A program made the position numbers and the translations under genes. A DNA stretch of 5,251 nucleotides from Desulfobacteraceae bacterium (GTDB taxonomy: Bacteria > Desulfobacterota > Desulfobacteria > Desulfobacterales > UBA11574), in contig DAOVAE010000099.1 in the NCBI GenBank assembly GCA_030671225.1, forward strand, positions 1 through 5,251, given 5' to 3'. Below the pieces are notes generated by a model. The model saw only the letters and a program-made list of their open reading frames with translations, searched no databases and was not told where the DNA came from. Positions 1 through 5,251 of this stretch are shown here, piece after piece (the stretch's first letter is position 1; each line of letters opens with the position of its first letter).

Positions 1-1
1 A

Positions 2-454
2 GCAAAAGCTGCAGGATATAAGGGTATGATTGAAGGACAGATGAAGGATATTGCCGCAGAAGGTACCCTGCTCAGTTTAAAAGATTTAGAAAAAATGCAC
101 GCTTTAAAGACAGGTGCTCTGATTCAAGCATCAATAATTACCGGAGCCATTTTAGGGAACGGTAGTTTTGAGCAGATCGAAAAGCTCAAAATTTACGCTA
201 ATAATATCGGCCTTGCCTTTCAGGTAACCGATGACATCCTTAATGTTGAAGGCGATTCTGCTGTTATGGGCAAAGATGTGGGTACAGATCAAGCCCGTGA
301 AAAAAGCACCTACCCTTCTATAATGGGAATAGAAAAATCAAAGGGATTTGCAAAAAAACTAGTGAACAATGCCTTGCAAGCACTCGATAATTTTGATAAC
401 AAATCTGATCCGCTCCGTGCTATCGCACATTATATCATTGCAAGGAGAAGGTGA
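2..454 (+). CDS. ispA: Polyprenyl diphosphate synthase (farnesyl/geranylgeranyl diphosphate synthase, IspA family), 5'-truncated by the window edge
   Basis: This is the C-terminal half (150 residues) of a trans-isoprenyl diphosphate synthase, a cytosolic enzyme that condenses IPP with allylic diphosphates to make FPP or GGPP. The frame is open from base 2, so the gene starts upstream; the family is usually about 295-300 residues. Visible family marks are GMIEGQMKDI followed by an acidic AEG segment (bases 26-67), the HALKTGALI helix (about 98-124), the second aspartate-rich motif FQVTDDILNVEGD (about 218-256), and KSTYP (302-316). The C-terminus, YIIARRR, resembles the YIIQRNK I recall for E. 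coli IspA. The first aspartate-rich motif and the residues just before it, which set chain length, lie outside the window, so FPP versus GGPP cannot be decided. The fifth position of the second DDxxD motif is Asn instead of Asp. The TGA stop (452-454) overlaps a possible GTG start of dxs, which fits an isoprenoid operon. Family assignment is firm; the exact product is not. Confidence 0.93.
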   Translation, partial: AKAAGYKGMIEGQMKDIAAEGTLLSLKDLEKMHALKTGALIQASIITGAILGNGSFEQIEKLKIYANNIGLAFQVTDDILNVEGDSAVMGKDVGTDQAREKSTYPSIMGIEKSKGFAKKLVNNALQALDNFDNKSDPLRAIAHYIIARRR

Positions 455-460
455 GAGGAG
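454..460 (+). promoter_or_regulatory. Shine-Dalgarno of dxs, supporting a TTG start at 469
   Basis: AGAGGAG is a strong match to the anti-Shine-Dalgarno complement and sits 8 bases before TTG at 469, an ideal distance. The competing GTG at 451 is preceded by AAGGAG at 442-447, only 3 bases away, which is tight. If the GTG were used, this site itself would be translated as part of Arg-Gly-Glu. The site decides the preferred start of dxs. Confidence 0.7.
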
Positions 461-468
461 AAAAAAGT

Positions 469-2349
469 TTGAGTTTTCTGGAAAATATCAATTCCCCGGC
501 TGATTTAAAAGGACTGTCGAGATCTGAGCTGCCGATTCTTGCTGCAGAAATACGCAAAGTTATTATTGACGTGGTATCCAAAAACGGAGGCCACCTTGCA
601 CCGAGTCTTGGCACTGTGGAACTGGCGATTGCCATCCACTTCGTTTTTAATGCTCCTGCTGATAAGATTATCTGGGATGTAGGACACCAGTCTTATGCTC
701 ACAAGCTCCTCACTGGACGCAGGGAACGATTCCACACACTTCGTCAATTTGAAGGAATATGCGGGTTTACCCGCAGGAGTGAAAGTCCTTACGATGCATT
801 TTCAACCGGCCATAGCAGCACATCTATATCTGCCGGGCTTGGAATTGCGTGTGCCAAGCGTTTAAAAAATGACAAATCCAAGGTTGTAGCAGTTATAGGG
901 GACGGTTCCATGACTGCCGGGCTTGCCTATGAAGGTCTTAACCAGGCCGGTGATATTAACAAGAATATTATAGTGATATTAAATGACAATGATATGTCGA
1001 TTGCGCGCAACGTAGGTGCTTTATCTTCTTTTTTAAGTCGCACCTTTTCCGCAAAATATTTGCAGGATTTTAAAAAAGAACTTGGAGATTTTCTTAAATC
1101 TTTGCCCAAAATCGGAGACGATATATATCAATTTGCAAAGCGTTCAAAAGAATCTTTTAAGACTTTTATAACTCCTGGGATGTTGTTTGAAGCATTTAAC
1201 TTCGAATATTTTGGTCCAATAAACGGTCATAATATGAACCATCTTATCGACATGCTTAATAATATTAAGTGTCTTAACGAGCCGGTACTCCTTCATGTGA
1301 CAACAAAAAAGGGCAAGGGATATCCTCCTGCTGAAAAAAATCCTGTCTATTTCCATGGTGTTGAATGCTTTAATGCCGATACGGGGAAATGTACAAACAA
1401 AGAACATCCCATTCCGACATACACTCAGGTTTTCGGAGAGACCCTGCTCAAAATGGCAAAAAGCGACGAAAGAATCATTGCTGTAACTGCCGCCATGCCC
1501 GAAGGTACAGGACTTGCAAAATTTGCCGAGACCTATCCGGATCGATTTTTTGATGTGGGAATCGCCGAACAGCACGCTGTAACTTTTGCCGCAGGTCTTG
1601 CCTCCGAAGGATTCAAGCCTGTTGTGGCTATATATTCTACTTTTCTGCAACGTGCTTATGATCAGATATTGCATGATGTGTGTATCGAGGCACTTCCGGT
1701 TGTTTTTGCCGTTGACCGGGGAGGAATTGTTGGAGAAGACGGAGCGACCCATAATGGTGCTTTCGATTTCTCTTATCTCAGGAGTCTTCCCAATATGGTG
1801 GTCATGGCTCCAAAGGATGAAAATGAACTTTGCAGAATGCTCACAACTTCCCTCGCCCACAACGGTCCCATTGCTGTTCGATACCCTCGAGGAACTGGCG
1901 AGGGCGTAAAAATGGAGAATCAAGATCTTCCCATACCCATAGGCAAAGGAGAAGTACTAAAAAAAGGAGATGACGTTCTTATTCTGGCCATTGGCCGGTC
2001 TGTAATCGAAGCGCTTGCCGCTCACTCAACGCTGACCGAACAGGGCATATCTGCTACCGTTGTGAATTGCCGGTTTGTAAAACCTCTTGACGCAGATTTG
2101 ATCGGAGCCCTTGCCAAGGAAATACCGCGCATCGTAACGGTTGAAGAGAATGTTCGTCATGGAGGATTTGGAAGCGCGATTCTGGAATGTTTGAGCGATG
2201 AAGGGATAACCGGGTTTCTTCTTGAATGTATTGGAATACCGGACACCTTCGTTGAACACGGCCCCCAAAAAATTCTCAGGTCCAAATACGGTATCGATGC
2301 TTTAGCCATAGTCCACGCAGTTAAACGCTTGATGCTTGATGATAGATAA
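469..2349 (+). CDS. dxs: 1-deoxy-D-xylulose-5-phosphate synthase
   Basis: Dxs is a cytosolic, thiamine-diphosphate-dependent enzyme that condenses pyruvate with glyceraldehyde 3-phosphate, releasing CO2, to form DXP, the first step of the MEP isoprenoid pathway (also feeding thiamine and pyridoxal synthesis). Numbering from TTG 469 gives 626 residues, normal for the family. Visible marks: INSPADLK at 7-14; HLAPSLG with catalytic-type His42; WDVGHQ at 69-74; GHSS at 114-117; the TPP/Mg site GDGSMTAG at 144-151 through NDN at 172-174; the pyrimidine domain with VGIAEQHAVTFAAG, whose Glu367 should activate TPP; DRGGIVGEDGATHNG at 416-430; RYPRG at 471-475; then the C-terminal transketolase domain to about 620. 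I prefer TTG 469 because the protein then begins MSFLENINSPADLK, the usual Dxs N-terminus, with a well-spaced Shine-Dalgarno. GTG 451 would add six residues and overlap the ispA stop. No key residue is missing. Identity is essentially certain; the start is not. Confidence 0.97.
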   Translation: MSFLENINSPADLKGLSRSELPILAAEIRKVIIDVVSKNGGHLAPSLGTVELAIAIHFVFNAPADKIIWDVGHQSYAHKLLTGRRERFHTLRQFEGICGFTRRSESPYDAFSTGHSSTSISAGLGIACAKRLKNDKSKVVAVIGDGSMTAGLAYEGLNQAGDINKNIIVILNDNDMSIARNVGALSSFLSRTFSAKYLQDFKKELGDFLKSLPKIGDDIYQFAKRSKESFKTFITPGMLFEAFNFEYFGPINGHNMNHLIDMLNNIKCLNEPVLLHVTTKKGKGYPPAEKNPVYFHGVECFNADTGKCTNKEHPIPTYTQVFGETLLKMAKSDERIIAVTAAMPEGTGLAKFAETYPDRFFDVGIAEQHAVTFAAGLASEGFKPVVAIYSTFLQRAYDQILHDVCIEALPVVFAVDRGGIVGEDGATHNGAFDFSYLRSLPNMVVMAPKDENELCRMLTTSLAHNGPIAVRYPRGTGEGVKMENQDLPIPIGKGEVLKKGDDVLILAIGRSVIEALAAHSTLTEQGISATVVNCRFVKPLDADLIGALAKEIPRIVTVEENVRHGGFGSAILECLSDEGITGFLLECIGIPDTFVEHGPQKILRSKYGIDALAIVHAVKRLMLDDR

Positions 2350-3082
2350 AAATAAAAGGCTTGACCTGATAATTGTACAAAAAGGGCTGGCACCGAGCCG
2401 TCAACGTGCTCGTGCACTTATTATGGCCGGAAAAGTTCTGGTTAATAACCGTTCGGTAGATAAGCCCGGTGCACTGATTGCTATAGAGGACGATATCATT
2501 CTAAAAGGAGAAGATATCCCCTATGTAAGCAGAGGCGGCCTTAAGCTCGAAAAGGCTCTGCAGACACTTAATATCGATATTACCGGTTTTATATGCCTTG
2601 ATGTAGGAGCATCCACGGGCGGCTTTACCGACTGTCTTTTAAAGCGGGGCGCAAACCGTGTTTTTGCCGTGGATGTCGGTTATGGACAGCTGGCCTGGAA
2701 GCTGAGGCGGGATTCTCGCGTTGTTGTCATAGATCGCACAAATATACGTTATATACCGGCCGAAACCATTCCGGAATTTGTAGATCTCATCACCATAGAT
2801 GTCTCTTTTATTTCCCTTAAATTAGTTGTTCCTGCGGTAATTAAGTTTATGAAAAAAAATGCCAGGATCATGGCCTTGATAAAACCACAGTTTGAAGTGG
2901 GAAAAGGCAAGGTCGGGAAAGGCGGTGTGGTGCGTGATCCTGTCATGCATGCCGAGGTTATTAAGGGCCTGTCCGAATTTTTTACCGTAGCAGGACTTTT
3001 ATGCGAATCTATTATCCCTTCACCCATACTGGGACCAAAGGGAAACAAGGAATTTTTTATTTCCTTAAAATTTGAAAGTTGA
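2339..3082 (+). CDS. tlyA: TlyA-family 23S (possibly 16S) rRNA 2'-O-methyltransferase, S4 domain plus FtsJ-like domain
   Basis: TlyA uses S-adenosylmethionine to methylate the 2'-O of rRNA cytidines: C1920 in 23S helix 69 and, in the longer type II proteins, also C1409 of 16S. Many database entries still call it haemolysin A. From ATG 2339 it has 247 residues. An S4 RNA-binding domain covers about 6-60 (RLDLIIVQKGL, then SRQRARALIMAGKVLVN). A linker IPYV (60-63) leads into the methyltransferase fold, with SAM motif LDVGASTGGFTD at 87-98, VDVGYGQLAW at 111-120, DVSFISL at 154-160 and LIKPQFEVGKG at 180-190. K69, D154, K182 and E238 match in position the catalytic tetrad I recall for M. tuberculosis TlyA, supporting this start. 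The protein stops nine residues after E238, about 21 fewer than the M. tuberculosis protein, favouring type I (23S only) by inference. It overlaps the end of dxs by 11 bases with no Shine-Dalgarno, so translational coupling is likely. TTG 2336 is a weaker alternative start. Confidence 0.94.
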   Translation: MIDKNKRLDLIIVQKGLAPSRQRARALIMAGKVLVNNRSVDKPGALIAIEDDIILKGEDIPYVSRGGLKLEKALQTLNIDITGFICLDVGASTGGFTDCLLKRGANRVFAVDVGYGQLAWKLRRDSRVVVIDRTNIRYIPAETIPEFVDLITIDVSFISLKLVVPAVIKFMKKNARIMALIKPQFEVGKGKVGKGGVVRDPVMHAEVIKGLSEFFTVAGLLCESIIPSPILGPKGNKEFFISLKFES

Positions 3083-3084
3083 TC

Positions 3085-3111
3085 TTGATTTTTTTCGGAT
3101 AAACATATAAT
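3085..3111 (+). promoter_or_regulatory. Candidate sigma-70 promoter for the EF-G paralogue gene
   Basis: A perfect TATAAT lies at 3106-3111, with TTGATT at 3085-3090 as the best -35 (4 of 6 consensus bases). The spacer is 15 bases, shorter than the preferred 17, and there is no extended -10 TG. Transcription would start near 3118, leaving a leader of about 60 bases before ATG 3178. The gap is AT-rich, so a chance match is possible, but a perfect -10 in the only sizeable intergenic gap of the window is suggestive. Confidence 0.45.
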
Positions 3112-3126
3112 CAATTCAGTTTTAGT

Positions 3127-3156
3127 ATTTTATTTATAGGGATCAATAATTAAAAT
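3127..3156 (+). repeat. Imperfect AT-only inverted repeat in the leader of the EF-G paralogue gene
   Basis: ATTTTATTTAT (3127-3137) and ATAATTAAAAT (3146-3156) are inverted copies with 10 of 11 positions complementary, around an 8-base loop. It lies between the candidate promoter and the Shine-Dalgarno, so it could be a weak leader hairpin or an operator-like dyad. All pairs are A-T in an AT-rich gap, so chance is a serious alternative. No U-run follows, so it is not a terminator. Confidence 0.25.
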
Positions 3157-3163
3157 CTTTATC

Positions 3164-3172
3164 AGAGAGGAG
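3164..3172 (+). promoter_or_regulatory. Strong Shine-Dalgarno of the EF-G paralogue gene
   Basis: AGAGAGGAG ends 5 bases before ATG 3178. It fixes that ATG as the start and predicts efficient initiation, in contrast with tlyA just upstream, which has no recognisable site. Confidence 0.75.
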
Positions 3173-3177
3173 CTTAA

Positions 3178-5250
3178 ATGACTGTACAAGTTGAAAGTTT
3201 AAGGAACATTGCTTTAGTGGCTCATGGAGGTGCGGGTAAAACGTCTTTGGCCGAAGCAATGCTTTTTAATACAGGTGCCACCAATAGACTTGGGCGCGTT
3301 GATGACGGCAACACCCTCATGGACTTTGAGCCGGAAGAACTCAAACGCCACAACAGTTTAAGTAGCGCATTCCATCAATACAGCTGGAAAAAACATACGG
3401 TCAGTATCATCGATACTCCCGGTGATCAAAATTTCTTTTCAGACACAAAAAGCTGCATGCAGGCGGCCGACGGCACTGTTGTAGTAATAGATGCAGTAGA
3501 CGGAGTAAAAGTTCAAACAGAGCAAGCCTGGGATTACATAGAAGAGTTCACTTTGCCTTCGGTCATTTTTATTAATAAACTAGACAGGGAACGGGCGAAT
3601 TTTTTCCGTACATTCAAAGATGCAGCAGAATGTTTTAAGCCAAAGCCCATTATTACTCAACTCCCCATAGGATCCGAAGCAGACTTTAAAGGTGTGATTG
3701 ACCTTATCAGCATGAAAGCTTTCACATATGGCCCTGAAGGTAAAGTAATTGAAATTGACATTCCCAATGATATGCAGGATCAGGTGGAAGAAGAGAGAGA
3801 GGCCCTTGTAGAAAATGTTGTAGAGTCGAACGACGAACTCCTGGAACGGTATCTCGAAGGAGAATCCCTGTCAGATGATGAAATAAAAGATGTTTTAAGA
3901 AAAGGCACATTATCGCGTACATTTGTGCCGGTTCTTTGCGGATCGGCCGCAAAAAATATCGGCATTGATCTCTTGCAGGATTTTATTGTCAACTGCATGC
4001 CTTCGCCCCTTGATCGTGACCCATGGATTGCTACTGATACCGCCGATGAATCCGAGATAGAATGTAACTCTGATCCGAATGAACCCTTTTCCGGCTTTGT
4101 GTTCAAAACGGTGGCCGATCCCTTTGCAGGCCGTCTTTCAATATTCAGGGTAGTTTCAGGGAAACTGGGAGCAGACGGTACTTTCTATAACGTTAATAAA
4201 GATGCAAATGAAAGGTTTAATCAGCTGTTGAGACTTGCCGGCAAGGAACAGAAACCCATAATCGAAGCCGGGCCAGGCTCCATTGTGGCTGTGGCCAAAT
4301 TAAAAGAGACGAACACGGGCGACACCCTTTGTGATGCCAGTCGCAAGATAAAATTTAAATGCGCCGAACCTCTTCCTGACATGATCTCTTTTTCTATTGA
4401 GCCCAAAAAGAAGGGGGATGAAGACAAGATATTCTCATCTCTGACAAAGCTATTGGAAGAAGATGTCGCCTTAAAGCTTACTCGTAATCCCGAAACCAAG
4501 CAGATTCTTTTATCCGGCCTGGGACAGATCCATATTGAGGTTACGGTTGAAAAGCTCAAAAGAAAGTTCAACGTTGAAGTTCAGCTGAACACACCTAAAG
4601 TCCCTTATAAAGAGACCATTACCAAGAAGGTCAGAGCACAAGGAAAACATAAAAAGCAAACAGGAGGCCATGGTCAGTACGGTGACTGCTGGATCAGGTT
4701 AGAACCGCTTCCCAGGGGAAAAGGGTTTGAGTTTGTTAATAAAATAGTCGGGGGCTCAATTCCAAAGCAGTATATACCTGCTGTTGAAAAAGGTATCATT
4801 GAATCGTGCCAGAAGGGGGTTCTTTCCGGGTTCCCGTGTATCGATTTTCAGGTTACTCTGGATGACGGCTCCTTTCATGCAGTTGATTCATCTGAAATGG
4901 CCTTTAAAATCGCAGGTTCTATGGCATTTAAAAAAGCTGCCAAAGAAGCGAGTCCGATTTTGCTGGAACCTATCATGAATATTTCAATTACCACCCCGGA
5001 CGAATACATGGGTGATATCATGGGAGATCTTAATAGCAGACGCGGCAGGGTCCTAGGTATGGACAGCAAGGGAAAATATCAGGTCATTAAAGCAAATGTG
5101 CCCATGGCTGAGTTTCTGACCTATGCACCGGATCTCGGATCAATTGCCGCAGGCCGCGGCATATTTTCCATGGAATTTTCACATTATGACGAAGTCCCTG
5201 CACAGATTGCACAGAAACTTATAGAAGAAATAAACAAGAGTAAGGAATAA
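3178..5250 (+). CDS. fusA2: Elongation factor G paralogue, EF-G2-like translational GTPase
   Basis: This 690-residue cytosolic protein has the full EF-G layout. The GTPase domain with its G' insertion covers about 7-285: P-loop AHGGAGKTS at 15-23, DTPGD at 79-83, NKLD at 133-136, GSAAKN at 255-260. Domain II is about 303-390, domain III about 400-475, domain IV about 476-595 (GGHGQYGDCW at 496-505; His567 in DDGSFHAVDSSE corresponds to the domain IV tip His), and domain V about 597-680 (EPIMNI, MGDIMGDLNSRRG). Canonical EF-G drives tRNA-mRNA translocation and, with RRF, ribosome recycling. This copy differs at two GTPase sites: Asp83 stands where DTPGH has its catalytic His, and switch I reads RHNSL at 57-61 instead of RGITI. 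With no rpsL, rpsG or tuf beside it, it is probably not the main fusA but an EF-G2-type copy. M. smegmatis EF-G2, also divergent, was reported dispensable and without ribosome-dependent GTPase activity; whether that applies here is unknown. A strong Shine-Dalgarno and a candidate promoter precede it. Confidence 0.93.
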   Translation: MTVQVESLRNIALVAHGGAGKTSLAEAMLFNTGATNRLGRVDDGNTLMDFEPEELKRHNSLSSAFHQYSWKKHTVSIIDTPGDQNFFSDTKSCMQAADGTVVVIDAVDGVKVQTEQAWDYIEEFTLPSVIFINKLDRERANFFRTFKDAAECFKPKPIITQLPIGSEADFKGVIDLISMKAFTYGPEGKVIEIDIPNDMQDQVEEEREALVENVVESNDELLERYLEGESLSDDEIKDVLRKGTLSRTFVPVLCGSAAKNIGIDLLQDFIVNCMPSPLDRDPWIATDTADESEIECNSDPNEPFSGFVFKTVADPFAGRLSIFRVVSGKLGADGTFYNVNKDANERFNQLLRLAGKEQKPIIEAGPGSIVAVAKLKETNTGDTLCDASRKIKFKCAEPLPDMISFSIEPKKKGDEDKIFSSLTKLLEEDVALKLTRNPETKQILLSGLGQIHIEVTVEKLKRKFNVEVQLNTPKVPYKETITKKVRAQGKHKKQTGGHGQYGDCWIRLEPLPRGKGFEFVNKIVGGSIPKQYIPAVEKGIIESCQKGVLSGFPCIDFQVTLDDGSFHAVDSSEMAFKIAGSMAFKKAAKEASPILLEPIMNISITTPDEYMGDIMGDLNSRRGRVLGMDSKGKYQVIKANVPMAEFLTYAPDLGSIAAGRGIFSMEFSHYDEVPAQIAQKLIEEINKSKE

Positions 5251-5251
5251 A

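Noticed and set aside
1586..1909. Second + strand open frame of 107 codons inside dxs
   Set aside because: It is an out-of-frame shadow of the conserved Dxs pyrimidine domain, with no ribosome site or known motif.
1144..1923. Long open frame on the - strand (259 codons) inside dxs
   Set aside because: It is fully antisense to the conserved core of dxs, shows no recognisable domain, and its protein is low in family-like features. It is a by-product of dxs codon use.
2336..2338. TTG as the tlyA start
   Set aside because: It adds one residue only and has no better ribosome site than the adjacent ATG 2339. The ATG start also puts K69, D154, K182 and E238 at the same numbers as remembered for M. 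tuberculosis TlyA.
3072..3077. TTGAAA as a -35 box (5 of 6 consensus bases)
   Set aside because: It is 28 bases from the TATAAT at 3106, far too distant, and has no good -10 at 16-18 bases.
2339..3082. tlyA as a true haemolysin or toxin gene
   Set aside because: The S4 plus FtsJ-like methyltransferase layout with an intact catalytic set explains the protein as an rRNA methyltransferase. There is no signal peptide or membrane segment, and the haemolysin name is historical.
3047..3095. Possible terminator after tlyA: AAGGAA / TTCCTT inverted repeat (3047-3052, 3061-3066) and a run of seven T at 3089-3095
   Set aside because: The stem is only 6 pairs, lies inside the tlyA coding end, and is more than 20 bases from the T-run. 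No stable GC-rich stem directly precedes the T-run, so no intrinsic terminator can be supported.
3178..5250. Tet(M)/Tet(O)-type ribosomal protection protein or EF-4/LepA
   Set aside because: Domain IV and V motifs (GGHGQYGDCW, DSSEMAFKIAG, DLNSRRGR) are of EF-G type, and domain IV is present, which LepA lacks. The EF-G2-like assignment fits better.

Overview
The window reads as a housekeeping stretch of a bacterial chromosome with moderate GC content. All genes are on the + strand and almost no DNA is non-coding. It holds the 3' half of a polyprenyl diphosphate synthase gene (ispA-like), a complete dxs, a complete tlyA, a 95-base intergenic gap, and a complete gene for a divergent elongation factor G paralogue (EF-G2 type). 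The last gene ends one base before the window does. The order ispA-dxs-tlyA, and an EF-G paralogue with a DTPGD motif like those I recall from Geobacter-type bacteria, suggest a Desulfobacterota (former Deltaproteobacteria) genome, possibly a sulfate reducer. That assignment rests on remembered family resemblance, not on a search.

Layout. Bases 2-454: C-terminal 150 residues of the isoprenyl diphosphate synthase. Bases 469-2349: dxs, most likely starting at a TTG with a strong Shine-Dalgarno; an upstream GTG at 451 is the competing start. Bases 2339-3082: tlyA, overlapping the end of dxs by 11 bases and lacking its own Shine-Dalgarno. Bases 3083-3177: AT-rich gap with a plausible sigma-70 promoter, an AT-only imperfect dyad and a strong Shine-Dalgarno. 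Bases 3178-5250: EF-G paralogue.

How the genes work together. Dxs makes 1-deoxy-D-xylulose 5-phosphate, the first committed intermediate of the MEP pathway to IPP and DMAPP. The IspA-like enzyme condenses those C5 units into longer prenyl diphosphates for quinones and for undecaprenyl carriers. TlyA methylates ribosomal RNA and is probably co-transcribed and translationally coupled with dxs. The EF-G paralogue probably has its own promoter. It keeps all five EF-G domains but has Asp where translational GTPases normally carry the catalytic His, and an altered switch I motif, so it is unlikely to be the cell's main translocase.

I found no mobile element, CRISPR array, RNA gene or clearly undescribed system. 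The best leads are the non-canonical GTPase centre of the EF-G paralogue, its position next to an rRNA methyltransferase whose known target (23S helix 69) lies close to the EF-G working site, and the start-codon question in dxs.
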